Assembly: GCF_000014585.1 (NCBI RefSeq)
Contig: NC_008319.1
Span: 1,240,001-1,304,000, forward strand
Source of the DNA: Synechococcus sp. CC9311
Lineage (GTDB): Bacteria; Cyanobacteriota; Cyanobacteriia; PCC-6307; Cyanobiaceae
Reading direction: 5' to 3'
Length of the DNA stretch: 64,000 nt
Under the pieces are notes generated by a model that worked only from the letters and a program-made list of their open reading frames with translations, was not told where the DNA came from and did no database searches. The stretch's first letter is position 1. Every line of letters begins with the position of its first letter. This document shows, in pieces, positions 8,929 through 16,471 of this stretch. The translations under genes were made by a program, and so were the position numbers.

Positions 8929-10057
8929 CGCGCTTAAAGCGGGACAGGGTTCGCTTTTCGAGGGAATCGCCAGCAAGGTTGATCATGGCGTCAAGAGATG
9001 TTGACGACAAAAATTCTTGGACCTGCGCTTGTGCTTCATCGCGTAAGCAATCGTCAGGTTGATTGCAGTTGTCTTTGCAATCGTTCGCACAGTCCAAGCT
9101 GTTCTCGGCCTGCGTTGATGGCGTGGAGGCATCAGCGCCAGATAGCGTTGATCGTCCAACAGCTGCCGCTGTAGTGAGCTGTTCTGGTCCTGGCTGTGGC
9201 AGTAATTCAGGATTTAGAACTCCATCAAAAACTGATACGGCGGGTCCGGTCATAAAAACGGAGCCCTTGGGATCAGGCCAGCTGATCTCGAGTGGTCCGC
9301 CTGGAAGTTTCACCGTGGCCTCTGATTCCGATAAACCGAGCAGAGATGCGGCCACGAGTGTGGCGCAGGCACCCGTACCACAAGCCAGGGTTGGACCCGC
9401 TCCACGCTCCCATACACGGATCTCAAGGGTGTGCTGATCGATCACTTCTAGGAAGTGAACATTGGTTTTGGCTGGAAACAAAGAATCGACCTCCAGCGCC
9501 GATCCCCATGCGTCAAAGGGAATGGATTTGAGGTCTTGCACGGGCACAACCACATGAGGATTGCCCATCCCGACAGCCGCAAGCTGAAGGGTGCTGCCCT
9601 GGAGATCGATCTCTCCTTGTGGAAGTCCAGACCGTCCTTGCGGAAGATTTGTCGGAACTTGGTCGGAATTAAGGAATGGCTTCCCCATATCAACTCGTAT
9701 CTGTCCGTCTTCACACAGTTCAGGGACGATGACGCCTGCCATGGTTTCCGTTCTCCAGGTCCGTCCTGGCTGATCACCATCGCTATCAGCCAGAAAACGG
9801 GCTAAGCAGCGAATGCCATTGCCACACATCTCTGCTTCGCTTCCATCCGCATTGAAAATCCGCATCCTCAGTTCTTCGCCATGCTCTGGAGGCAGGGCCA
9901 AAATCAAGCCATCGCCTCCGATCCCAAAGCGCCGATCACAGAGCTGGCGCACCCAATTTGGATCTGGTTCTGCGATGTTGAGGGGAAGTTGCCCAGCACG
10001 ACCTTCCAACAGTACGAAGTCATTGCCTAAACCCTGATACTTGCTGAATTGCAACAT
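8915..10057 (-). CDS. dapF: Diaminopimelate epimerase with Cys-rich C-terminal tail
   Basis: 380 aa. It converts LL- to meso-diaminopimelate for lysine and peptidoglycan synthesis. The core (about residues 1-280) has GLGNDFVLLEG, the first catalytic cysteine in AEMCGNGIRC and the second in LACGTGACATLVAASLLG. After FMTGPAVSVFDGVL, where most DapF proteins end, about 100 further residues follow. They are Pro/Thr/Ser-rich, then contain four cysteines spaced CX3CX3CX5C at about 323-337, then a helical end. The start is set at MLQFSKYQGLG, which lies inside the direct repeat bounding the inserted element; an in-frame ATG 54 bp upstream, inside the element, could add 18 residues. It overlaps the desulfurase-like gene by 14 bp. 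Confidence 0.93.
   Translation of the reverse strand: MLQFSKYQGLGNDFVLLEGRAGQLPLNIAEPDPNWVRQLCDRRFGIGGDGLILALPPEHGEELRMRIFNADGSEAEMCGNGIRCLARFLADSDGDQPGRTWRTETMAGVIVPELCEDGQIRVDMGKPFLNSDQVPTNLPQGRSGLPQGEIDLQGSTLQLAAVGMGNPHVVVPVQDLKSIPFDAWGSALEVDSLFPAKTNVHFLEVIDQHTLEIRVWERGAGPTLACGTGACATLVAASLLGLSESEATVKLPGGPLEISWPDPKGSVFMTGPAVSVFDGVLNPELLPQPGPEQLTTAAAVGRSTLSGADASTPSTQAENSLDCANDCKDNCNQPDDCLRDEAQAQVQEFLSSTSLDAMINLAGDSLEKRTLSRFKRDDRP
10040..10057. repeat. Candidate attachment site, left (within the dapF start)
   Basis: Sequence cttgctgaattgcaacat. On the minus strand it reads ATG-TTG-CAA-TTC-AGC-AAG, the first six codons of dapF. It matches 13548-13565 at 17 of 18 positions; the one difference is a synonymous Leu codon (TTG versus CTG). 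TTGC and GCAA flank a 6-bp spacer. Similarity stops abruptly at the start-codon end; on the other side only scattered bases match. Confidence 0.65.
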
Positions 10058-10470
10058 CTCCTCAATCTCTTGTCTGAAACTGGTTTGCTTGAAAGGCGCC
10101 AAGGCCAGCATCTATGCCCATTACGATTCGTTAAAAGTGATATTTGATCATCATATTCGACTCTAGTGCTTAACAATCCCAGCCCTTAGAGGATCGTTTA
10201 CAAGGCTCTCTACTTCTAGTCGTGTTTCTGCTGAAGAGGCTAAGGCTCGCCTCAAAGCCTTGCAGCCACTTCTCAGGCCTGTCAAACGCCGCAGTCATGC
10301 TGAAAAAATCAGCGCCAAACATGGAAGAGGATTTAGAAGAATTAGGTCTTTACTCTTACGACTCCTTGGCTGGGCTTGTTGAGAATTTTTTATGGAGTCA
10401 AGCACCGAGCATTTACGTCTAATAGTTAGGCATCATTAGGTTCCTATAATGATCTGTCTGCAGTAATTCA
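10058..10470. other. Left end of element: no confident gene, possible relic reading frames
   Basis: About 410 bp upstream of dapF inside the element. Two overlapping plus-strand frames look partly protein-like. One runs 10167-10382 without any ATG, GTG or TTG near its beginning and encodes a basic stretch (VSAEEAKARLKALQPLL, then AEKISAKHGRGFRRIR). The other, 10222-10422, ends in an acidic stretch (MEEDLEELGLYSYDS). Together they may be the remains of one frameshifted gene. The region must also contain the present dapF promoter. Purine-rich sequence GATTGAGGAG lies directly before the dapF ATG on the minus strand. Confidence 0.3.
10445..10450 (+). promoter_or_regulatory. Candidate -10 element
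   Basis: A perfect TATAAT sits 20 bp upstream of the ATG of the 74-aa gene, in an AT-rich stretch. No clear -35 hexamer is visible at the usual spacing, which is common for cyanobacterial promoters. The short distance to the ATG would give a leader of roughly 10-14 nt. Confidence 0.4.
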
Positions 10471-10695
10471 ATGGAGTTCCACGGATCTTTGCTTCAGCTA
10501 AAGGCTGCTGTTGAAAAACTTGGTGTGCCTTGTCATTGGGAGCACCGACACGATTTCGAATCTGCTTTTTTTGACGACGAGGTCAGTAACCTCAAATTGA
10601 ATTGGTGGCCTTCCACAGGCGTAATCCAAATGGTTGGTGACCCAGAAGTACGAGAGGAAATGTGGAATCGCCTACTAAAGGCTTTAGATCTCTGA
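10471..10695 (+). CDS. Small hypothetical protein
   Basis: 74 aa, soluble, with balanced charge and no signal or membrane segment: MEFHGSLLQLKAAVEKLG, then a segment rich in Trp/Asp/Glu (LNWWPSTGVIQMVGDPE) and a helical end (REEMWNRLLKAL). A TATAAT box lies just upstream. I do not recognise a family. It lies inside the inserted element, but its regular codon use suggests a real gene rather than a chance frame. Confidence 0.6.
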   Translation: MEFHGSLLQLKAAVEKLGVPCHWEHRHDFESAFFDDEVSNLKLNWWPSTGVIQMVGDPEVREEMWNRLLKALDL

Positions 10696-11512
10696 TGCTC
10701 CCCCTCGTCGCTGGCTCTTAAACGCCAACTTCCTCCTTATCGCCAGCTCGCATCAGACAATCCTCAAGAGGAAAGACGGTGTGGCAAGGCTGCTGAAGTA
10801 GTTAAGTAAAGCAATGTCTTTCATGCTTTTCTTTTGGTCAGTGCTCCTCGAAGGATTGGCGCGTGTTGTTTTGTGGATGTTGATTGATTTATACGCGATC
10901 TAAACAGTTCGTCTAAGCCCAGACAATCAGGACGAGGAAGGTGCTGATCGTAAATGACACAACAGACCCCAGGAAGTTTAATACGTATTTCCCTAGAAGT
11001 AGGTTATGTATCAGCGTTAGGTTCTGGTTTTGGAAGATTGCTTTCACACATCACTCTTAAAAAGATAACTAAGGATCATGTTGGCGGTGCTGCGAGGGAG
11101 TCTTACTCAGGCTTAACTCCCTTGAACCAAGTTTTACCGCTGTTTTGATTGTTTCTGGCTCGGAGCGTTTCCTACACAGAGACCACAAAGATCTAGAGGG
11201 AGAGGTTGACTCGCGCGCCCGATTGATGGCTCACAGTTTGCTTGAGTTGATCAAGGGATGGGAGCCGCTTGTACTGATCACGCGGGTGTCGTACATGTTC
11301 AATAGCTTGGATGATCAGCAAGATCTGCATAACTGTTTTGAGCGGATCAGTGGATCTAGGAAGGATGCCAAGAGCGTTGGTCAGGTTGGATTGAGCTTCG
11401 TCTCATCATTTTCTCAGATTTCTCATCGGTCTCTCAGCTCATTATCAGGCCTCTTTAGGCAAAGATTAATTGAAGTGCGCTTAATTATAAACGATCAATC
11501 GTTTACACGACG
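10696..11512. other. Region without a confident gene inside the element
   Basis: About 800 bp between the 74-aa gene and the DUF1651 gene. Two plus-strand frames are open. One, 10954-11148, would encode 64 aa (MTQQTPGSLIRISLEVG). The other, 11145-11555, would encode 136 aa but needs a TTG start and overlaps the DUF1651 gene. Neither has a recognisable motif, and I do not call them genes. I see no RNA gene or convincing terminator here. Confidence 0.4.
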
Positions 11513-11740
11513 ATGGACGGATGGCTTCAGGACTCTCAAAAGTATTGGTCAGTGAGATTTTATAGTGACCCAAACATCATAAATGACGATGCACGCGTTC
11601 TTGTGGATCATGGTCGAGAGATGCCCTATGGACAGCCTGCTCTTCTTTTGTCACGCCGATATATGAGGTACGAGGACGCTGTAAGTCTCTGGAAACATCT
11701 TTTACGTGGTGGTTGGGAAGAGACAAATGCTATTTGGTGA
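11513..11740 (+). CDS. DUF1651 family protein
   Basis: 75 aa. The pattern is that of DUF1651, a small family of marine picocyanobacteria: GWLQDSQKYWSVRFYSDP at the start, VDHGREMPYGQPALLLSRR in the middle (usual xDxGxxxPxGxPxLLKxRR), and a helix EDAVSLWKHLLRGGWE followed by a terminal W. Function is unknown; members often occur in genomic islands and in several copies per genome, which fits its position in the inserted element. Confidence 0.8.
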   Translation: MDGWLQDSQKYWSVRFYSDPNIINDDARVLVDHGREMPYGQPALLLSRRYMRYEDAVSLWKHLLRGGWEETNAIW

Positions 11741-11854
11741 GGCTCGCTTATAGATTTAGCTGATTTCGCAAAAAGATCCTGATTTTGAATAAATAACCCA
11801 CAGTCCATTGTTGTTGTCAGTGTCTTCGTTTAATAGTTTTTAGTTAGTAGTTCT

Positions 11855-13063
11855 TTATTCCAACTGGTCCAAAGTTCTTCTCATCGTGTCCAAATCAACT
11901 GAGCCATAGATACCAGAGATGCTTGTATTGCTTGGACTGTGGCCAAATAACTTACGAATGGCCCTCTCATTCAGATTCTTCGTGCTCAGACACGATGCTG
12001 CCCAGTCACGTGTTGCTTTGGGTGACACGCCGATGATGTCACTCCAATGCATTCCTTCCGCCCAACGCGCTCTGTTTGGGTTGTAAGCCCAAGGGAATAT
12101 CAAGCCAGAGTGATCCATAGAGAGCTCGCTTTCAATGCGAAGGATCTCCATCAGCTTGTGATGGATCGGGATAGTTCTCTGTCTGAATTCGTTCTTCAGG
12201 GGCCTTGTCTCATGCCCCTTGAAGCTGATTGTTCCCTGGTTCAGGTCAATGTCTTCCCATCGGAGTCCTGCTGCTTCTGAGGCATGACTGCCTGTCCATC
12301 TGAGTACATGCCAGAGCAGTTGATGGTGCTTCGGCAGGTTCTGCCATCTTTCATCGGCTTGGTCCAGTCTCACCACCTGCTTCACCACGGCCTTGCCCCT
12401 GACCCTTTTGGTCAAGCCTTCAATCGGATTGCTGTTGATCCAGCCCTCATCCACGGCCACATTGAACAAGCCAGAGAGATACCTAAGGCGTGTCTTGGTG
12501 GTGCTGGCTGCTGTGGTCGTTAGTAGGTGATGCCTGTAGCTCAGAGCGTCATCTCTGGTTAGTGCCGTAATGAATTGCTTTTGGCAGTGCTCCATCAGCT
12601 TTCCCAAATGCCTTTCCCACTCCTTTTTTGTGGATGGTGCAGGGCTCTTCATCAGGGTTGCGAGGGTTAGAAGGTCATCAGGTGTCTTGGGCGGCTTGCA
12701 GGTCCCCTCCAGGTCTTTTTCAGGTCGGCCGGGGAATTCTTGTTGGTAGCGAGGGGTGATGGTGCCTAGGTCATCAGGGAACAGGCCCCTCCACGGCACT
12801 ACTGACAGAAGCTTCTGGTCTGGCGTTTCCTGCTGGCCTTTGGCCTCCCTGATGAGCTGATCGGTCTCCTCAAGGAACACGAGAGCGTTTCTCTTTGCCT
12901 CACCCAGTGTTTTGCCCGCCTTGCGTCGCCATGTCGAGCACCCGATGGCGCCTCTGAGCTTTGGAGGGACAGATCGGATGAAATACCAGCCATCCCTGCC
13001 TTTCCTTCGGGTGATGTAGCGAGGGTTAGAGGAAGTGGTCTTAGGCAAGGACCAGTCCCCCAT
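11855..13063 (-). CDS. Tyrosine recombinase (phage-type integrase), first catalytic Arg replaced
   Basis: 402 aa. The N-terminal part (to about 190) contains a SAM-like core-binding region (ALTRDDALSYRHHLLTT, SLSGLFNVAV-like LRYLSGLFNVAVDEGWI, NPIEGL). The C-terminal catalytic domain shows WTGSHASEAAGLRWEDIDL (box I), a lysine in RPLKNEFRQRTIPI, KATRDWAAS (box II, H/KxxR), LFGHSPSNTS, and the nucleophile tyrosine in GIYGSVD. In box I the usual TGxRxxE has His instead of Arg, so activity is uncertain. It is the presumed integrase of the surrounding element and lies about 0.5 kb from the right repeat. Its start overlaps the upstream SAP-like gene by 23 bp. Confidence 0.9.
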   Translation of the reverse strand: MGDWSLPKTTSSNPRYITRRKGRDGWYFIRSVPPKLRGAIGCSTWRRKAGKTLGEAKRNALVFLEETDQLIREAKGQQETPDQKLLSVVPWRGLFPDDLGTITPRYQQEFPGRPEKDLEGTCKPPKTPDDLLTLATLMKSPAPSTKKEWERHLGKLMEHCQKQFITALTRDDALSYRHHLLTTTAASTTKTRLRYLSGLFNVAVDEGWINSNPIEGLTKRVRGKAVVKQVVRLDQADERWQNLPKHHQLLWHVLRWTGSHASEAAGLRWEDIDLNQGTISFKGHETRPLKNEFRQRTIPIHHKLMEILRIESELSMDHSGLIFPWAYNPNRARWAEGMHWSDIIGVSPKATRDWAASCLSTKNLNERAIRKLFGHSPSNTSISGIYGSVDLDTMRRTLDQLE

Positions 13064-13391
13064 TCTCTTTTTGATGTAAAGCCAGTTGGATTAGATCTGC
13101 TTTTCTGTGACGATTGGGACTAACTCCCGCAGCCGCTTGGAGCTGCTTGATGGTCAGATCACTGAGACCCGCATGTGACCGATGTACACATGTAGTGGCA
13201 GATTTGGTGTACATAATCTTGCCAACCCCCACATGTAGTGCTGCTGATGGTTGTGGCGTTGTTCCTGATGTCGTTGATGATTTTGGTTGTGATTGGTGAT
13301 GACCTCTTAGCTCGTTAATCACCCAGCAGCTGGCCTTCAAGAGCTTGATGAGAGCCGCGATGAAGAGCTCTATTGGCTGGACCCTGTTCAT
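13041..13391 (-). CDS. Small SAP-like DNA-binding candidate upstream of the integrase
   Basis: 116 aa from the ATG giving MNRVQPIELF; a TTG 27 bp upstream is an alternative. The C-terminus (about residues 75-110) reads GLSDLTIKQLQAAAGVSPN followed by RHRKADLIQLALHQ, the leucine/glycine/lysine spacing of SAP or Rho-N-like helix-extended-helix DNA-binding motifs. The middle is low-complexity (Pro/Ser/Thr, Gln). It is directly upstream of and overlapping the integrase on the same strand, the position of an excisionase or accessory factor. That role is inference, and the gene contains the two 11-bp direct repeats. Confidence 0.55.
   Translation of the reverse strand: MNRVQPIELFIAALIKLLKASCWVINELRGHHQSQPKSSTTSGTTPQPSAALHVGVGKIMYTKSATTCVHRSHAGLSDLTIKQLQAAAGVSPNRHRKADLIQLALHQKENGGLVLA
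13187..13240. repeat. Pair of 11-bp direct repeats (cacatgtagtg)
   Basis: The same 11 bases occur at 13187-13197 and 13230-13240, 43 bp apart start to start, 310-360 bp from the right attachment site. A related tgtaca/gtgtaca sequence lies nearby. Spacing of about four helical turns near an integrase gene is compatible with arm-type binding sites, but the repeats lie within the SAP-like reading frame. Confidence 0.45.
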
Positions 13392-13547
13392 CGTTGAGCG
13401 GGTTGCGTCGGGACTCAATGCTTTGGGTGTTGGATCAACCGGCGCTGCTCTGGCTGCCCTGTGCCTTTGACAAGATTCTATGCCCAGTTGTTGGTCAATG
13501 GCAAATATTCAAGCGTGATCAAGCCTCTCGTGTCTTATGCTCCGAAT

Positions 13548-13565
13548 CTTGCTGAATTGCAGCAT
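13548..13565. repeat. Candidate attachment site, right (relic dapF start)
   Basis: Sequence cttgctgaattgcagcat, 17 of 18 identical to 10040-10057. On the minus strand it begins an 18-codon open frame (MLQFSKIRSIRHERLDHA, stop at 13509-13511) that keeps the first six codons of dapF and then runs into the element. The 25 bp between it and the hfq ATG would be the original dapF upstream region, including an AGAGAGG purine stretch on the minus strand. Confidence 0.65.
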
Positions 13566-13590
13566 GAAATGTCCGACGCCTCTCTGATCT

Positions 13591-13821
13591 ATGGAGCCAA
13601 GTTCCTTTGATCCGAGCTTGCCCAGCATTCGCTTGCTGCAGACATGGATTCGTGAAAAGAAAATTCTTAGTCTTGAATTATCCGAGGGACGTCGGCTGAT
13701 TGGAGTGCTGATCTGGCAAGACCAACATTGTTTGGCGCTGCAACCCTCTGATTCTGATGACCCGGTTTTGATCAGTCGTTCCGCCATGCTGCTGGTCCGG
13801 CCTTTGCCCCGAGGCCTTTGA
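13591..13821 (+). CDS. hfq: Cyanobacterial-type Hfq (Sm-like protein)
   Basis: 76 aa. The layout follows cyanobacterial Hfq: FDPSLPSIRLLQTWIREKK (N-terminal helix), LSLELSEGRRLIGVLIWQDQHCLALQ (Sm1, with the IRWQD-like IWQD), and SRSAMLLVRPLPRG (Sm2). It lacks the canonical KH/YKHA residues of enterobacterial Hfq. That is known of the cyanobacterial branch, which acts in motility and pilus binding in Synechocystis rather than clearly in RNA pairing. It lies just outside the right attachment site and is followed by leuS. Confidence 0.85.
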   Translation: MEPSSFDPSLPSIRLLQTWIREKKILSLELSEGRRLIGVLIWQDQHCLALQPSDSDDPVLISRSAMLLVRPLPRGL

Positions 13822-13863
13822 AAACAGCATTTGTGTCACGATCTGTCCAAATGGTCCTTTGCC

Positions 13864-16467
13864 GTGACGGCTTTCTCGTCCCCATCCTCCAACGCAGCCT
13901 CTTCGGCCACTGATCGCTATCAACCCCTTGCGCTCGAAGAGAGATGGCAAGCGCTTTGGAAGGAACAGCGTCTCTATGAAACGCAGGACCCGAAGCCAGG
14001 CCAGCGAGCCTTTTATGCGTTGTCGATGTTTCCTTATCCCTCGGGAACGCTTCATATGGGCCATGTCCGTAATTACGTGATTACGGATGTGATTGCACGG
14101 GTGCAACGGATGCGGGGTGATGCAGTGCTTCATCCCATGGGGTGGGATGCCTTTGGTTTACCCGCTGAAAATGCCGCAATCGAACGGAAGATCGAACCAG
14201 GTGTTTGGACAGACAGCAATATTGCTCAGATGCGAGGCCAGTTGGGTCGCCTGGGGTTATCGATCGATTGGGATCGCGAAGTAGCAACGTGCCATAGCGA
14301 TTACTACCGTTGGACGCAATGGCTGTTCCTGGAACTGCATGCCGGCGGACTTGCCTATCAAAAAGATGCCACTGTCAATTGGGATCCCGTTGATCAAACG
14401 GTGCTCGCAAATGAGCAAGTGGATGCGGATGGTCGCTCCTGGCGTTCTGGAGCGTTGGTGGAAAAACGGGACTTGCGCCAATGGTTTTTACGCATCACGG
14501 ATTACGCCGATGCCCTACTTGATGATCTCGATCAACTTCAGGGCTGGCCTGAACGTGTCCGCACAATGCAAGCCAATTGGATTGGCCGTTCCATTGGTGC
14601 GGAGATCGATTTCCAAGTGGAAGCCCATCCAGGCACTTCAATCACCGTTTTCACAACGCGACCAGACACATTGTTTGGAGTGAGCTATCTAGTTTTAGCT
14701 CCTGATCATGCCCTTGTTGATCAACTCACCACAAGTGAAGAACGCATTTCGGTGACTGCATTCAGGGATCTCATGGCTGAACTGAGTCAAGATGAGCGAA
14801 CGTCTGATGATCAACCAAAACGAGGAGTTCCTACAGGTGCTGTTGCTATCAATCCAGCCAATGGGAAATCGATTCCCATCTGGATTGCTGACTATGTGCT
14901 GGCCGATTACGGAACAGGCGCTGTCATGGGTGTACCAGCCCATGACGTTCGAGATTTCTCATTCGCTCGACAACATGAATTACCTGTTCAAAGAGTGATT
15001 GAAGTTTCAGGTACCAATGAACATGTTAATGACGGTGAAGCCTGGGCAGGACCAGGCACCCTGATTCATAGTGCTGGCTTCAGTGGTTTAAGCAATGATG
15101 AGGCTAAAACTGCGATTACCAATCATGGGGCCGAAAACGGTTGGGCTCGGGCTAAGCGTCAATACAGACTTCGAGATTGGCTGATCTCTAGGCAAAGATA
15201 TTGGGGGTGTCCAATTCCAATCATTCATTGTGATGATTGTGGGGCTGTTCCGGTTCCCCGCGATCAGCTTCCTGTGGAATTGCCAACTGGAATTGATCTG
15301 AAAGGAGCTGGAGGATCACCACTCGCTCGTGCGGAGGATTGGGTCAGTGTCACCTGTCCTAAATGTGGAAAACCAGCTCGGCGTGAGACCGACACGATGG
15401 ACACCTTTATGTGTTCATCGTGGTATTACCTTCGATTTGCCGATCCTCATAATCGAGATCTTCCATTTAATGCAACTTCTGTGAATCGCTGGTTGCCGGT
15501 AAAGCAGTATGTGGGGGGAATTGAACATGCAATTCTTCACTTATTGTATGCGCGTTTTTTTACTAAGGCATTAAATGATCGTGATTTACTGCAAACAAAG
15601 GAACCCTTTGAACGTTTGCTAACGCAAGGCATGGTGCAGGGCACCACCTACCGCAATCCAAGAACTGGTCGTTATATCTCCCCGGCGGCGGTCAAAGACG
15701 AATCCAATCCCCTCGATCCGGATGATGGTGGACCGTTAGAAGTTTTGTTTGAAAAAATGTCCAAGTCGAAGCACAACGGTGTGGATCCTGCCGCTGTGAT
15801 CGATCGTTATGGCGCCGATACTGCTCGGATGTTCATTCTTTTCAAAGCGCCTCCTGAAAAGGATTTGGAATGGGATGACGCTGATGTAGAGGGCCAATTC
15901 CGTTTCTTGCAGCGTCTTTGGCGTTTGGTTGATTCGGAGGTCAACCATGACGGAGTCTCCCCTGCAACGGGCGAATCAGACAGTGACATTCGTCGTGCTG
16001 TGCATCAGGCCATTAAGGCCGTTAGCGAGGATCTCAGCGATGACTTTCAGTTCAACACAGCGATTTCAGAGCTGATGAAGCTCAGCAACTCCCTTTCCTC
16101 TGGCTTGGCGCAAGCCTCGCCTGGCGTTCGGCAGGAAGCGATGTCAGCTCTTGTGCGCTTATTGGCGCCATTTGCACCGCATCTGGCCGAGGAGTTTTGG
16201 CAACGACTCGGCGGTGAAGACAGTGTTCACTGTCAGCCATGGCCTGACCATGACCCAGAGGCCTTGGTCTTGGCGTCCATTGAAGTGGTAATTCAGGTCA
16301 AAGGAAAGGTACGGGGATCGATGTCCGTAGCCGCTGACTGCAGCAAGGAAGAACTAGAGAGGTTGGCTCTTGCCAGTGATGTGGCCCAACGCTGGCTTGA
16401 AGGCAAGCCCCCTAGACGAGTGATTGTGGTTCCAGGAAAGCTCGTCAACCTGGTGCCGAGCTCCTAA
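13864..16467 (+). CDS. leuS: Leucyl-tRNA synthetase
   Basis: 867 aa from a GTG giving [10 protein letters not shown]; a TTG at 13831 would add 11 residues. It charges tRNA-Leu with leucine. Class I motifs: HMGH in [14 protein letters not shown] near residue 50, KMSKS in [11 protein letters not shown] near 645. The CP1 editing domain includes [19 protein letters not shown] and [16 protein letters not shown] zinc-type insertion is visible in [13 protein letters not shown] and [18 protein letters not shown]. The C-terminal anticodon region ends with [10 protein letters not shown]-type residues ([13 protein letters not shown]). It is probably co-transcribed with hfq, whose stop is 42 bp upstream. 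Confidence 0.97.
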   Translation: MTAFSSPSSNAASSATDRYQPLALEERWQALWKEQRLYETQDPKPGQRAFYALSMFPYPSGTLHMGHVRNYVITDVIARVQRMRGDAVLHPMGWDAFGLPAENAAIERKIEPGVWTDSNIAQMRGQLGRLGLSIDWDREVATCHSDYYRWTQWLFLELHAGGLAYQKDATVNWDPVDQTVLANEQVDADGRSWRSGALVEKRDLRQWFLRITDYADALLDDLDQLQGWPERVRTMQANWIGRSIGAEIDFQVEAHPGTSITVFTTRPDTLFGVSYLVLAPDHALVDQLTTSEERISVTAFRDLMAELSQDERTSDDQPKRGVPTGAVAINPANGKSIPIWIADYVLADYGTGAVMGVPAHDVRDFSFARQHELPVQRVIEVSGTNEHVNDGEAWAGPGTLIHSAGFSGLSNDEAKTAITNHGAENGWARAKRQYRLRDWLISRQRYWGCPIPIIHCDDCGAVPVPRDQLPVELPTGIDLKGAGGSPLARAEDWVSVTCPKCGKPARRETDTMDTFMCSSWYYLRFADPHNRDLPFNATSVNRWLPVKQYVGGIEHAILHLLYARFFTKALNDRDLLQTKEPFERLLTQGMVQGTTYRNPRTGRYISPAAVKDESNPLDPDDGGPLEVLFEKMSKSKHNGVDPAAVIDRYGADTARMFILFKAPPEKDLEWDDADVEGQFRFLQRLWRLVDSEVNHDGVSPATGESDSDIRRAVHQAIKAVSEDLSDDFQFNTAISELMKLSNSLSSGLAQASPGVRQEAMSALVRLLAPFAPHLAEEFWQRLGGEDSVHCQPWPDHDPEALVLASIEVVIQVKGKVRGSMSVAADCSKEELERLALASDVAQRWLEGKPPRRVIVVPGKLVNLVPSS

Positions 16468-16471
16468 CCGT

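Larger units (their letters stand above)
10040..13565. mobile_element. Integrative element inserted at the dapF start codon
   Basis: About 3.5 kb between dapF and hfq-leuS, bounded by an 18-bp direct repeat with 17 of 18 matches (10040-10057 and 13548-13565). It carries a tyrosine recombinase and a small SAP-like gene close to the right end, plus small genes of cyanobacterial accessory type. Each repeat includes TTGC-TGAATT-GCA(A/G), an inverted repeat around a 6-bp spacer typical of tyrosine-recombinase crossover sites. The repeats encode the first six codons of dapF, so the gene start is rebuilt on integration. The interior has low gene density and weak reading frames, unlike its surroundings. 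The element type is inferred and it may no longer be mobile. Confidence 0.7.

Noticed and set aside
10954-11148. 64-aa open frame in the element
   Set aside because: No recognisable motif, no clear ribosome-binding site, and unremarkable composition; kept only as part of the region note.
11145-11555. 136-aa open frame in the element
   Set aside because: It needs a TTG start, overlaps the better supported DUF1651 gene by 43 bp, and shows no motif or family-like composition.
13509-13787. 92-aa minus-strand frame covering hfq
   Set aside because: Its upstream part is antisense to hfq. Only the final 18 codons are meaningful, as the relic dapF start at the right repeat.
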